A stretch of DNA of 44,679 nucleotides, taken from Herminiimonas sp. Lineage in GTDB: Bacteria > Pseudomonadota > Gammaproteobacteria > Burkholderiales > Burkholderiaceae_D. The notes beneath the pieces were generated by a model, which searched no databases, was not told where the DNA came from, and saw nothing but the letters and a program-made list of their open reading frames with translations. The DNA lies in the NCBI GenBank assembly GCA_028292265.1, contig JAQGMR010000014.1, positions 1-44,679 of the forward strand. Reading direction: 5' to 3'. Positions 16,315 to 26,074 of the stretch are shown here, piece by piece. Position numbers and translations under genes: made by a program. The stretch's first letter is position 1; every line of letters begins with the position of its first letter.

Positions 16315-16736
16315 AATGAAGCCTATAGTAGTCTGATTGACAAGTATAAGAAATACAAGAGATTTAGACCAGACCGGCCGCCACATAAACTCGGCCGTAC
16401 AAAACGTCGGCATCCCTGTATCGCGTCTTGCCATTTTGTGACCCGTGTTGTTTCGTCAGGTTCCAACAAACTTAACAATTAATTGCGCATTGCAGCATGT
16501 CAATTGCTACGGTGCGACATCGCAATGACGGCCGGCACAAATTTATTATGTGAAACGTTGCCCATATAACCGATCACCGTACCGAAAGTTATTCGCAGTT
16601 CTTATCTATTCGAAGATGCTCGTTATTCTCTAACATGGATGTTATCTACAGTGAACGAGAGCCATTGGCGGTCCGAAGCAATTCAATTTGGATCCGCTTG
16701 GAACATTCTTGGGCCCGGTGCGGCGCTCGGAGTAAC
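16315..16736. other. Intergenic region upstream of the phasin
   Basis: A 422-bp A/T-richer stretch between the phasin start and the dioxygenase stop. It must carry the phasin promoter on the minus strand, but I cannot assign -35/-10 boxes with confidence. No supported gene. Confidence 0.4.
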
Positions 16737-17741
16737 CTAACCGTTATAAAAACGCCTACCGTCCCCTCGCAGCCACAGGCGCAGCAGGTGCCGCCGGCGG
16801 TCTGGATCCGGATAGTCCGTGAACGCCGTCCTCCTGTGACCGCATCGCAGATTATCCACAATCTGTATCTGCCCCGGGGTGAAATAAAACTCTTTCTGAT
16901 ATTTTGGCTCCCGCATTAGTGCCTCTAATGTTTCGAGTGCCCGTTGTCCGACCTCATCGGGCTGCACAGCCGCGAGTTTATAACCGTTAGTAACTTGCTT
17001 AATGGAGAAACGGCAAATCAGTGCCCCTTTCTTGTATTCGAATACGGGGTGGCTAATTACTTCGGGCTCGCCCTCTGCATGCTCGCGCTGCCGGTCAAAA
17101 AGAAACGGCTGATATAATCGTTCGACCAGGTCGGGATGCTGCTTCAGCATTTCGTTATAAATGGTGTAGAAGCTGACGATGCTATTAATCCCACCTTCCA
17201 TGGCGGTCTGCAAACAGTACAACGCTACATATTCCGGCGGACACAGATTGAAATTATTATCCGTATGAAAAGGCTGGCCGACGGAGGTAAGAACGGGACG
17301 TACGCCGTTACCGACAGGCTTACCCTCATCTCTTACGTCATAAAACAGGCTACCCTTTTTATCTTGCGCAACTGGGCGTTCAATCAATTGCATGAGGGTC
17401 CAGTAGACGGTCTTGTTTTCCTGCACCGAATATTTCGATGAATCGAATTTGTCGATAATGACGAACCCGACACCCGATTCCAGTTCTGCTTTCGCTCGTT
17501 GCATCAACAGCCGACAATGCGTCAAGTCAAAAAAACCGGGCTCAAGGAGTTCAGTCATCAACTGGTTTTTTCTGAGGACTTGAACCATCGCGTCTACTTC
17601 GGCCAGGCATTCGGAAGGCACTTGGATGACGCCGTCGGTCGGAGCAAGGCTGTCTTTGGACCATACGATCCGTCCCGACAGAAGGGTTTTTACTGCGCGG
17701 GATTCGGATTGCTCGGGCTTTTGTTCAAGGACTTCTACCAT
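16737..17741 (-). CDS. TauD/TfdA-family Fe(II)/2-oxoglutarate-dependent dioxygenase
   Basis: 334 residues. The iron-binding facial triad fits H159-x-D161 (QPFHTDNNF) and distal H302 (CGHRRTAFTD), with the 2-oxoglutarate-anchoring arginine in RRRHLLRLWLR. Length and motifs match the TauD/TfdA/GBBH superfamily, which hydroxylates small carboxylated substrates. AGGAG lies 7 bases upstream of the ATG. It is the last gene of the minus-strand catabolic cluster, 66 bp behind a Bug binding protein. Substrate unknown; hydroxylation of the imported compound or a side-chain removal is plausible. Confidence 0.85.
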   Translation of the reverse strand: MVEVLEQKPEQSESRAVKTLLSGRIVWSKDSLAPTDGVIQVPSECLAEVDAMVQVLRKNQLMTELLEPGFFDLTHCRLLMQRAKAELESGVGFVIIDKFDSSKYSVQENKTVYWTLMQLIERPVAQDKKGSLFYDVRDEGKPVGNGVRPVLTSVGQPFHTDNNFNLCPPEYVALYCLQTAMEGGINSIVSFYTIYNEMLKQHPDLVERLYQPFLFDRQREHAEGEPEVISHPVFEYKKGALICRFSIKQVTNGYKLAAVQPDEVGQRALETLEALMREPKYQKEFYFTPGQIQIVDNLRCGHRRTAFTDYPDPDRRRHLLRLWLRGDGRRFYNG

Positions 17742-17807
17742 TTCGGGTCTCCTGTTAATTAGTCACACGGTCGCGTCTCTTGCCTCGGGCTGACAGGCGC
17801 GGCGCGT

Positions 17808-18791
17808 TTATTCCATTTCGATATTCGCATCAACAACAACCCTCTTCCACAGTTTGGTTTCTTCAACAACGAAAGTCTGGAATTCGGCAATAGAGCGGCT
17901 ATTGTTAACGTCTATTCCCGCTGCATTTAGAAGAGTTCTTAGATCGCTTTCGGCAGTCGCTTTCCTGATCTCTGCAAAGAGGCGGTCAGCGATTGGCTCG
18001 GGCGTTCCTTTGGGTAGCGTCGCGCCGGCCCAATTGCTCACACCAAAGCCTGAGACCGTCTCACCAATCGTCGGGACACTCGGAAGTAGCGCCTGTCGCT
18101 CGGATGTCGTGACAGCGATGACCTTGATCCGCTTGCTTTTTATAAGCGGTAGCGCGACTGCATAGGTCGCGAAACTTACTTCAATGTCGCCACGCGCCAA
18201 ATCTATCAACGCCGGCCCACCGCCCTTGTAAGCCACGTGTTCAAGGTTTAAGCCGCTAAGCTTTCGGAACAACTCGCCGGCCAGGTGGTCCGTTGAACCT
18301 GCGCCGGAACTGCCGAAGCGGATAGAACCCTTTTTCTTGCGCCCCCACTCGATGAAGTCCTTCACACTGTTTATGCCGGCTTCCGGGTTAACCACCATGA
18401 CGTTGACGATTTCAGCAACCTGCGTCAGTGGCATTAGATCAGCGGCGACGTTGTACCGCATGTCCTTTACCAGAGCGGGCGCAATGGTGATGGGAGCCGC
18501 TGTTGAAAGCAGGATGGTATAGCCGTCCGCCGCTGATTTTGCGACCGCCTCGGCAGCCAGGCGGCTTCCGGCACCGGGCCGATTTTCCACAATGACGGGT
18601 TGCCCGATCTGCCTGGACAGTTTGTCGGAAAGCACCCGTGCAATGGTATCTACCGCCCCACCCGCTGGAAACGGCACCATGATTCGTAATGGCCTCGAGG
18701 GGTATTTTGCCTGTTGGGCGAAAGCGTCGTTCCGGGAGAGGAGCATTGCAAGCGACCCCAATAGCAAGGTCCTACGATTTTTTCGGAACAT
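17808..18791 (-). CDS. Bug-family (TctC-like) periplasmic substrate-binding protein
   Basis: 327 residues with a signal peptide (MFRKNRRTLLLGSLAMLLS... cut after AFA). Family motifs are PSRPLRIMVPFPAGGAVDTIAR, VIVENRPGAGS, DGYTILLST, FGSSGAGSTDHLAGELF and HVAYKGGGPAL. Bug proteins bind carboxylates and similar small acids for tripartite tricarboxylate transporters, or act as sensors. No TctA/TctB membrane genes are in the window. GAGGAAAC precedes the ATG. It lies between the enolase-superfamily gene and the dioxygenase; third Bug paralogue of this cluster. Confidence 0.92.
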   Translation of the reverse strand: MFRKNRRTLLLGSLAMLLSRNDAFAQQAKYPSRPLRIMVPFPAGGAVDTIARVLSDKLSRQIGQPVIVENRPGAGSRLAAEAVAKSAADGYTILLSTAAPITIAPALVKDMRYNVAADLMPLTQVAEIVNVMVVNPEAGINSVKDFIEWGRKKKGSIRFGSSGAGSTDHLAGELFRKLSGLNLEHVAYKGGGPALIDLARGDIEVSFATYAVALPLIKSKRIKVIAVTTSERQALLPSVPTIGETVSGFGVSNWAGATLPKGTPEPIADRLFAEIRKATAESDLRTLLNAAGIDVNNSRSIAEFQTFVVEETKLWKRVVVDANIEME

Positions 18792-18854
18792 GCATGTTTC
18801 CTCATAGTGTTTTCGGTTCGGGCGCGCGGACAGGCAAGGCCTGGCGCGAGAGAC

Positions 18855-20012
18855 TTACCGGGTGCGAAACCGGTTTACTTCCGCATCGCTTACATCAATG
18901 CCTAAACCCGGTTTGCGCGCGAGCGTGATCCCTCCCTTTACCGCATGTATGGGATCGGTTGCCAGATCCGCCACCAGATAGTGGTTCGTTATGCTGATCC
19001 CCCAGTCCAGGTTATTGATCACGGCGCCTAATTGCAGCAAAGCTGCAGCGCCGATAGTCGATTCCGCGACCTTGCAGGCGAGATTGATCTGCAACCCCAA
19101 TGCTTCACATACATTGGCCGCGCGGACTGCTTCACTCATGCCGCCAATCTTGATCGTCTTCAGGTTTATTCCGGATGCGGCGCCAGCAGCGTGGTAATCG
19201 AGGATGTCCTTGATTTCCGAAATGGCCTCGTCTGCGCACAAGGGAATCTGGGTGCTCCGTGCGAGAAGCGCCATTCCACGGACATCGCCGCTGCGCAAGG
19301 GTTGTTCGAAGAAAAGCAGCCCTGCGTCCGCAATGCCGCTCAGGTATTCCTTGGCGGCGCTCAGTGAATAACCGGTATTCGCGTCTGCGCACAGCGTAAC
19401 GAAGGGACCCAACTCTTCGCGCAATTGAAGCGTAAACCTGATTTCTTCCTTGACCGGCTTCACGCCAACCTTGAGCTTAAAGAACTGAATCCCCTGCTTC
19501 AGTTTTTCCACGGCTTCAATCAGGTTGTCGTCATTACTGGCGTTGCCAAGCAAGTACATTGGCCGTAGCTCTTTATGCACCGCGCCGCCTAGAAGATCTG
19601 ACACGGGCACATCAAGATACTTGCCACAAAGGTCGAGCAATGCCGTGTCAACAGCCGCTTTTGGTCCGCCACTCCCGTGTATGCCAGCATGACATATCCT
19701 TGCTAGCCGGGCGTGATCCAGGGCGTTCTGCCCGATAAGCAGAGGCTTTAGTATCTGGTTAACGACTGCCAGCATCCCGTCCTGAACATCCCCTGTCATC
19801 AACGGTGCGGAAGCCGCCTCACCCCAACCAACCATGCCGTTGCTTGCTTCTATACGCACCACCAGATTGTGTGCGGCCTCAATCCGAACGCCAGCCATGA
19901 ACATCGGCTTGATCAGTGGCAGGGAAACCGGAATGGCGTCGATCCGCTTGATTAGAAGAGGGGCGACCGAGGCATTGGAATCCACTAATGGGAAGACGCT
20001 GTTTTTCATCAT
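18855..20012 (-). CDS. Enolase-superfamily enzyme, muconate-lactonizing (MLE) subgroup
   Basis: 385 residues. The capping domain covers about 20-150 and the barrel 150-370. Catalytic residues visible: K179-x-K181 (FFKLKVG), metal ligands D210 (CADANTGYS), E236 (FFEQPL) and D261 (CADEAI), and K285/K288 (NLKTIKIGG). The KxK on one face and Lys on the other are typical of MLE-subgroup racemases, epimerases and cycloisomerases (including N-succinylamino-acid racemase). Within a hydantoinase cluster, a racemase or lactonase-like step is plausible. GGAG is 6 bases ahead of the ATG. Start fits a slightly long N-terminus before the usual first strand. Confidence 0.88.
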   Translation of the reverse strand: MMKNSVFPLVDSNASVAPLLIKRIDAIPVSLPLIKPMFMAGVRIEAAHNLVVRIEASNGMVGWGEAASAPLMTGDVQDGMLAVVNQILKPLLIGQNALDHARLARICHAGIHGSGGPKAAVDTALLDLCGKYLDVPVSDLLGGAVHKELRPMYLLGNASNDDNLIEAVEKLKQGIQFFKLKVGVKPVKEEIRFTLQLREELGPFVTLCADANTGYSLSAAKEYLSGIADAGLLFFEQPLRSGDVRGMALLARSTQIPLCADEAISEIKDILDYHAAGAASGINLKTIKIGGMSEAVRAANVCEALGLQINLACKVAESTIGAAALLQLGAVINNLDWGISITNHYLVADLATDPIHAVKGGITLARKPGLGIDVSDAEVNRFRTR

Positions 20013-20037
20013 GTTGCTCCAGGCAGGTGTGACTTGA

Positions 20038-21048
20038 CTACTGAACTTTTATGTTGAGTTCATGCGCGACCTTGCGCCATCTTTTGATGTCGTCGTCCAG
20101 ATAGCTACGCGTCTCGTCAAGATTTTGAATCAAGGTACTCGCGCCAACACTCTCAAGCTTGGCGCTGAATTCTTTCGATTTGAGGATCTTGTTGATCTCT
20201 GTATTCAGGCGCAGCACGACGTCTTTCGGTGTGCCCGCAGGCGCAAAGACGCCATACCAGGACCCCAATGTGTACCCAGGCACGGTCTCGCCAATAGTTG
20301 GAACGCCAGGGAGCAACTGGGAACGTTTGGCGCTTCCAATTGCGATTATCCGAATCTTCTTGGAGTGGATGTTTTGTAGAGCACTTGGAATGGAATCGAA
20401 GGTCATTGCCACATGTCCACCAAGCGTATCAAGCATGGCGGACGGCAGCCCCTTGTAGGGGACATGACGTATTTCAAGACCCGCTTGCTGTTTCAACTGT
20501 TCAAAACCGAGATGCGTTGAACTTCCCACGCCGGCGGAGCCGTAGGTCAGCTTATCGGGATTGAGTTTCGAATAGCTGATCAGGTCGCGGATGCTTTCAA
20601 TCGGGTATCCCGCATTCACGCAAAGTACAAACGGCCCATATCCGAATATGGAAACTGCTTCAAAGTCTTTCTGGGGATCGTAGGACAGGTTGTCGTACGA
20701 AGCAGGATTGCTTGAATGGGTACCGGTCGTTCCGATCAACAGCGTGTAGCCGTCCGGAGCCGCCTTTGCCACCGATGTGGTGCCGACAATTCCCGCTGCT
20801 CCGGTCTTGTTATCAACGATAACCGGTTGCGCCAACGCTTCGCTTAACTTGTGTCCAATTTCCCGTCCGAGGTAGTCGGCGCCACCGCCAGCCGGGAAAG
20901 GTATGACCAGTCTTATGGGTTTCGAAGGGAACGTTTGCGCATGTGCGCTATGGGGATGCACCGCTGCAAAGGAAAGCAGGACGGCGAGGGAAAGTGAATA
21001 AACTGCTGAACTCCGTTTCAGCGTCTTCAAAAGCGAATTAGCCAACAT
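20038..21048 (-). CDS. Bug-family (TctC-like) periplasmic substrate-binding protein
   Basis: 336 residues with a signal peptide ending HSAHAQ. Motifs: PSKPIRLVIPFPAGGGADYLG, VIVDNKTGAAG, DGYTLLIGTTGTHS, YGSAGVGSSTHLGFEQL and HVPYKGLPSAMLDTLGG. AAGGA precedes the ATG. The gap to the downstream enolase-superfamily gene is only 25 bp, so they are co-transcribed. The binding-site loop differs from the other two Bug proteins of the cluster (GLPSAM in place of GGxPAL), which suggests another ligand. Confidence 0.92.
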   Translation of the reverse strand: MLANSLLKTLKRSSAVYSLSLAVLLSFAAVHPHSAHAQTFPSKPIRLVIPFPAGGGADYLGREIGHKLSEALAQPVIVDNKTGAAGIVGTTSVAKAAPDGYTLLIGTTGTHSSNPASYDNLSYDPQKDFEAVSIFGYGPFVLCVNAGYPIESIRDLISYSKLNPDKLTYGSAGVGSSTHLGFEQLKQQAGLEIRHVPYKGLPSAMLDTLGGHVAMTFDSIPSALQNIHSKKIRIIAIGSAKRSQLLPGVPTIGETVPGYTLGSWYGVFAPAGTPKDVVLRLNTEINKILKSKEFSAKLESVGASTLIQNLDETRSYLDDDIKRWRKVAHELNIKVQ

Positions 21049-21194
21049 GAGTTCCTTTGCGATTGAGTCGATAATGGTTGCGCCGACCAGGTCATTATCG
21101 TTGAGCGAGCGTGGTCGAGCTAATGCGATGAACGTGAGGCCCCGAACGCCGAATCAAAGAGTGACGCGTTCATCTTAGGCCGTGAAACGGCGCA

Positions 21195-22184
21195 TCAATC
21201 AACCTTCACGTTTGCATCGAGGACCACTTGCTTCCACTTGTTGGACTCCGAGCGCATTAACTCGGCAAGGCGCTCAGGCGGTCCGCCGGCGATTTCGAAG
21301 CCCATGCCAATAAGCTTGTCACGGGTTTCTTTGTCTTCCAACGCCGCATTGAACTCCTTGTTGAGCTTTGCCACGATCGATTTAGGGGTTCCGGCCGGAG
21401 CGGTGAAAGCGTACCAGGCTACCAATTCGTAATTTGGCACGCCCGCCTCCGCAACCGTCGGCAGATCGGGGGCAAGCTGCGAGCGCTTTGCTGTTGTCAC
21501 GGCCAGCGCGCGCAGCTTTCCGTCTTTCACGAAGGGCATGACTTCCGGCAGGATGCCGAACATGAGCGAGGTCTGGCCACCGACCAGATCCGTCAGCGCC
21601 GGCGCGCCACCTTTGTACGGGACATGCGTCATCTTGATGCCCATCGATTTCTTGTACATCTCTGCGCCAAGGTGCGCCGGTGTACCGTTGCCCGACGAAG
21701 CGTAATTCACCTGATCTGGATGACTCAACAGGTACTGGTTCAATTCCTTCATGGTCTTGACGGGCATTGCATTGTTGACGACTACCAGACTGGGCAGGAT
21801 CGTTGCAAGGATCACGGGTGCGAAGTCCTTCTGCGGGTCGTACGGCAGTGACTTGAACAGGTGCTGATTTGTTGCCAGCGCTGCCGATGTACCGAGGAAT
21901 AAGGTATAGCCGTCGGCTGGCGACTTCGCGACGTAGAGCGCGCCAATGTTGGAGCCGCCGCCAGGCTTGTTTTCCACAATGACGGTTTGGCCTAAACGCT
22001 GCTGCAGTCTGGTACTCATGAGGCGGGCTAGTGCATCGGTAGAGCCGCCCGGTGGATAGGGCACAACAATTTTGATCGCCTTGTTCGGATAGCCGCTCGC
22101 AGGATCGTCCTGAGCCATCGCGCAGCTTAGGGGAAAGGTGGACGCCATCAGCGCAAACATGAGCAAGGTAGCGGTGCGTTTCAT
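21195..22184 (-). CDS. Bug-family (TctC-like) periplasmic substrate-binding protein
   Basis: 329 residues with a signal peptide (MKRTATLLMFALMAS... CAMAQ). Motifs: PNKAIKIVVPYPPGGSTDALA, VIVENKPGGGSN, DGYTLFLGTSAAL, YASSGNGTPAHLGAEMY, HVPYKGGAPALTDLVGG. AAGGAG lies 8 bases ahead of the ATG. It follows hyuB by 55 bp and precedes another Bug gene by 146 bp. It is presumably the receptor for the substrate handled by HyuA/HyuB, an inference from adjacency. Confidence 0.92.
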   Translation of the reverse strand: MKRTATLLMFALMASTFPLSCAMAQDDPASGYPNKAIKIVVPYPPGGSTDALARLMSTRLQQRLGQTVIVENKPGGGSNIGALYVAKSPADGYTLFLGTSAALATNQHLFKSLPYDPQKDFAPVILATILPSLVVVNNAMPVKTMKELNQYLLSHPDQVNYASSGNGTPAHLGAEMYKKSMGIKMTHVPYKGGAPALTDLVGGQTSLMFGILPEVMPFVKDGKLRALAVTTAKRSQLAPDLPTVAEAGVPNYELVAWYAFTAPAGTPKSIVAKLNKEFNAALEDKETRDKLIGMGFEIAGGPPERLAELMRSESNKWKQVVLDANVKVD

Positions 22185-22239
22185 TATTTTTCTCCTTAAC
22201 CCTGCACTTCAGAAATCAAAGGAATGCGCATTAACGAAA

Positions 22240-23868
22240 TCAGAGGGTATAGCCGTGTGCCACGTCGTACGATTGCAGCGCTTCATTCCGCTCTTTGGCG
22301 GCGCCGTAACCACCGCCACCGGGCGTACGAAGAATCACTTCGTCTCCCGGGGCAAGGACATGCGGGCGCCGGCTGTCTACCGCCGCCCCGTTAATCAGCA
22401 CTTCGCCACATGCTCCTGCTTCACCGGCGCCCAAGCCGGGCGCTGGAACATGGATTCTCTCAGTCAAAAACACGATGGACAGCGGTGCATGGTGTTTGCT
22501 GACGAAGCAGATTTCTTCACCGAGTCCACCACGGAAGCGTCCCGGGCCTCCTGATCCCGGGCGCAAGCGCTTGTAGCGGAAGAACAGCGGAGCATCGCGT
22601 TCCGCCATTTCGATTGGCGTAGGCGAGATGTTGCTTGGCCAGGACATCGCTGAAGAGCCATCCTTTTCGGCGGTCGCGCCCATTCCGCCGTTGTAGAACA
22701 GGACAATGGCAAACGGCTTGCCATTCGCGCGGGTACCAGAAAGATTGGCTATCCATAGCGGCGATCCGGCGCCTGCCATCACCCGCTCTGGGAGGACAGC
22801 ATACAGGGCGCCGAAAATCAACGTCGGCACATAATGGCCGGTGCATGCTCGTCCACCGACGGGCGCCGGCGACCTCGGGTTGACGATGGTCCCCTCTGGC
22901 GCAACGGCACGGATCGGCCGGAACAAACCTTCATTGTTCGGCAGGTCCGGCAACAACAAGCATTTGATCGCGTACACCGTCATCGCATAGGTATAGGCGA
23001 TGACGCAGTTGATAGCACGAGGCTGCTGTTCCGAAGTGCCAGAAAAATCGCATTCGATTTCACTGCCCTTGACTGTCACCGTCACTGCAAAGCGAAGCAT
23101 CTCGTCGAAGCCGTCGGTCTGCATTGCGTAGCGGTATTCGCCGTCCGGAATTCTTTCGATGGCGCGGCGCATCGCGGATTCACCCCGCTCGAACAGGGCG
23201 TTCGCCAGATCGTCGATGCCTGCAAGTCCGTACTCGGTTAGCACCTCGCCCAGACGGTTCGCGATAAGTTCCACAGCCCCGACCTGAGACCAGATATCGC
23301 CAACAGTCTGCTCGGGGGTGCGGACGTTGGTTCGTATCAGCGAAAGCAGGGTTTCATCAGGCTGGCCGGCGCGCAGCAGCCGCATCATGGGAATGTGAAA
23401 ACCTTCCTCGAACAGCTCACGTGAATCGACCGAACGGATCTTGCCGCCGATGTCGGGCACGTGCCCCGCGGTCGCGGCGAATGCAACCAGTCGGCCATCA
23501 TGGAATATCGGTTTGACGAGGCAGACATCATTCAGATGTCCGGTCCCGATCCACGGGTTATTCGTAATGAAGACATCGCCCGGCTGCATTTGATCGGCGC
23601 CGATCTGGTCGAGCGCCGCCTGCACGGTGCGCGGAAGCGTGCCAATGAAGGATGGGATGCTCCCGCTGTTCTCCGCAAGCGACCGGCCGCAAGAGTCGGT
23701 GACGACGACGGCGAAGTCATTCGCCTCCGACGACAGCGTCGAAAACGAGGTCCGTATGATCAACTTCGCTGCTTCATCGGCGATGGATCGCACGCGGGTC
23801 CAGAACACTTCCAGGAAGATGGCGTCAGCGGCGAGGCCATTCCTGGTTCCCGGGTTTGCGTAGCTCAT
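22240..23868 (-). CDS. hyuB: Hydantoinase/oxoprolinase B-type subunit
   Basis: 542 residues, the usual length of HyuB. N-terminal motif VRSIADEAAKLIIRTSFSTL, then DVFITNNPWIGTGHLND and ATAGHVPDIGGK are hallmarks of the family, as is the C-terminal glycine-rich PGGGGYG. With HyuA it forms an ATP-dependent amidohydrolase/carboxylase-like complex; relatives act on N-methylhydantoin, 5-oxoproline, caprolactam or acetophenone. The start codon overlaps the hyuA stop by 4 bp (23865-23868), showing translational coupling. The actual ring substrate cannot be told from sequence. The symbol is used at family level only. Confidence 0.92.
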   Translation of the reverse strand: MSYANPGTRNGLAADAIFLEVFWTRVRSIADEAAKLIIRTSFSTLSSEANDFAVVVTDSCGRSLAENSGSIPSFIGTLPRTVQAALDQIGADQMQPGDVFITNNPWIGTGHLNDVCLVKPIFHDGRLVAFAATAGHVPDIGGKIRSVDSRELFEEGFHIPMMRLLRAGQPDETLLSLIRTNVRTPEQTVGDIWSQVGAVELIANRLGEVLTEYGLAGIDDLANALFERGESAMRRAIERIPDGEYRYAMQTDGFDEMLRFAVTVTVKGSEIECDFSGTSEQQPRAINCVIAYTYAMTVYAIKCLLLPDLPNNEGLFRPIRAVAPEGTIVNPRSPAPVGGRACTGHYVPTLIFGALYAVLPERVMAGAGSPLWIANLSGTRANGKPFAIVLFYNGGMGATAEKDGSSAMSWPSNISPTPIEMAERDAPLFFRYKRLRPGSGGPGRFRGGLGEEICFVSKHHAPLSIVFLTERIHVPAPGLGAGEAGACGEVLINGAAVDSRRPHVLAPGDEVILRTPGGGGYGAAKERNEALQSYDVAHGYTL

Positions 23869-25970
23869 GATTCCTGATCCTTGATCGTGATAACCAGATT
23901 ACCGCTCGGGAATTGCTCGACATGCCCTTTTGGGCCGACCACCAGAGTGGAGCTGGCGTCCTCGATCAGCAATGGCCCGACCGCAGTGAACCCGGCACGC
24001 AGCGCAGAGCGCTCATAAATTGGAGTAGTCACATAACCGTTCGCTTCCTTAAAGAAGACCTGACGCATTTCCTTCGGCGGCGGCGTGCCACCAACGCCGA
24101 GTTGCTCGGCTGTGAAGCGCTTGCGTGGCGGCGCCTCGCCGGCGACCCGCAGATTGACAAGTTCGACCGGCACATCGGGCGGCGTGCGTCCGAATTTTTT
24201 GCGGTACTCGCCTTCGAACGCCGCAACCAGGTTGGCACGGACTTCTTCTTCGGAGCCCGCCCCCGCGCCTGCGTAGGGGCCGTCCGGCAGCCTGAGGGGA
24301 AGATTGAATCCTTGGCCGATGAAGCGGCCGTCGGCATGGCGCGTTAGCACGGTTGGGCCAAACGTCTCCTGGACATGATGTAGCGAGGAGCTCACTTCGG
24401 CCTCCAGTGCAGCAAGCGCACCCTCCAACGTATCCAGCGAGTCCAGAGCGGGCTTGAAGCTCATGGTGCGGGACCGGTCGGCCCGCGCAGACGCCACCAG
24501 CAGGCCATATGCCGATGCAACGCCTGCCGCGGGTGGACAAATGATGGTTCGCACGCCGATTTTCTGAGCGACATAGTAGGCATGAAGCGGGCCGCCGCCG
24601 CCGGTGCACAACAGCACAAAGGCGCGCGGATCGCGGCCCCGCTCTGCTACGTGCACCCTTGCCGCTCCTGCCATGTTTTCAGCGACGATGTCATGCATGC
24701 CCCACGCGACTTCGATCGGGTCCCGCGCAAGCGAGTCGCTCAGGCGGCCAATCGCCGCGTGCGCCTTGCCGATGTCAATCTTCAGCGTACCGCCGGCGAA
24801 GTACGCAGGGTTCAGATAGCCCAGCACCAGATTTGCATCCGTCACGGTCGGTTGATCGCCGCCGCGGCCGTAACATGCTGGCCCTGGTTCGGAACCAGCG
24901 CTTTCCGGCCCGACCTTGAGCAGGCCAAGTTGATCCTGGCGCGCGATGCTGCCGCCCCCTGCCCCGATTTCAATCAGGTCAACCGTGGTGATGCGGATGG
25001 GTATTCCGCTGCCCTCGGCAAAGCGCTTGCGGCGCGCCGCCTCGAAACCGAAAGCAATCGCGGGCCGCCCATGCTCCACGAGACTCAACTTGGCAGTGGT
25101 GCCGCCCATGTCGAAGGCCAGCAGATTGGAATGCGCGTCGCGCAAGCCGTAGTGTGTGGCCGAGATGGCGCCTGCCGCCGGACCAGACTCCAGCAGTTCG
25201 ATCGGATTGCGCTTGGCATCCGAGATGTGGCACAGGCCGCCATTGGACAGCATCATTAGCACACCGCTGCGCAACTCCAATGCGGCAAGTCGGCCCTCCA
25301 GCGCATCCAGGTAGCGGCTGGCGAGCGGCTTGATATAAGCGTTCGCAACCGTGGTCGAAATGCGCTCGAATTCGCGAATCACCGGCGCCACTTCTGACGA
25401 TAACGTTACCGCAACCCCGGGGAAGTCGCGCTTGATCCACTCTCCAACCGTCTGCTCGTGCTTGCCAGAGGCGTAAGAATGCAACAGACATACCGCGATC
25501 GATTTCACCCCGGCATCCACCAACCTGGAAACGGCGGCGCGCGCATCGTCGGCATTGAGCGGCTCGAGTTCATTGCCCCTGGCATCGAGACGCCCAACGA
25601 TCTCCGCGCGCAAATTGCGTGGCACCAGCGTTGGCGCCCGTTCTATCGCCAGGTCGTACAGATCATATTTGCGCTCGTTGCCGATCTCGACAATGTCTTT
25701 GAAGCCCTGGTTGGTAAGCAGGCCAGTGCACGCGCCACGGCGCTCGATGAGCGCATTGGCAAACAGCGTGGTGGCGTGCACGATGCGCTTAACGTCGGAC
25801 GGGTTGATACCGCATGATTCAATCAGTTGCCTCACGCCGTCGGTCACGCCTTCGGCCGGATCGCCATGAGTGGTCAACACCTTCAGGCTATGCATGTTGC
25901 CGGCATAATCGAGTGCCACCACGTCGGTAAAGGTGCCGCCGATATCAATGCCAATGGCCCACTCTTTCAC
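23865..25970 (-). CDS. hyuA: Hydantoinase/oxoprolinase A-type subunit
   Basis: 701 residues. The actin-like ATPase fold is marked by IGIDIGGTFTDVV near the N-terminus, a central LLAFDMGGTTAKLSLVE phosphate loop and VLLCTGGGGPLHAY. It is the ATP-using subunit paired with HyuB. An ATG exists at 25976, but AAGGAG ends immediately before it, leaving no spacer; the GTG two codons later (25970) has a 6-base spacer, so I choose GTG. The gene is 98 bp behind the aminotransferase. The reaction is ATP-dependent opening of a cyclic amide or imide, or a related carboxylation. Confidence 0.9.
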   Translation of the reverse strand: MKEWAIGIDIGGTFTDVVALDYAGNMHSLKVLTTHGDPAEGVTDGVRQLIESCGINPSDVKRIVHATTLFANALIERRGACTGLLTNQGFKDIVEIGNERKYDLYDLAIERAPTLVPRNLRAEIVGRLDARGNELEPLNADDARAAVSRLVDAGVKSIAVCLLHSYASGKHEQTVGEWIKRDFPGVAVTLSSEVAPVIREFERISTTVANAYIKPLASRYLDALEGRLAALELRSGVLMMLSNGGLCHISDAKRNPIELLESGPAAGAISATHYGLRDAHSNLLAFDMGGTTAKLSLVEHGRPAIAFGFEAARRKRFAEGSGIPIRITTVDLIEIGAGGGSIARQDQLGLLKVGPESAGSEPGPACYGRGGDQPTVTDANLVLGYLNPAYFAGGTLKIDIGKAHAAIGRLSDSLARDPIEVAWGMHDIVAENMAGAARVHVAERGRDPRAFVLLCTGGGGPLHAYYVAQKIGVRTIICPPAAGVASAYGLLVASARADRSRTMSFKPALDSLDTLEGALAALEAEVSSSLHHVQETFGPTVLTRHADGRFIGQGFNLPLRLPDGPYAGAGAGSEEEVRANLVAAFEGEYRKKFGRTPPDVPVELVNLRVAGEAPPRKRFTAEQLGVGGTPPPKEMRQVFFKEANGYVTTPIYERSALRAGFTAVGPLLIEDASSTLVVGPKGHVEQFPSGNLVITIKDQES

Positions 25971-26074
25971 AAACATCTCCTTGCTTCCAGTGTATTGATG
26001 CGTGCCTCATGCCGGGAGGCTGCGTGTCCGCTTCCAGCAGGAGCGAAACCTGAAGCCGCATCGCGGTCCCAACA

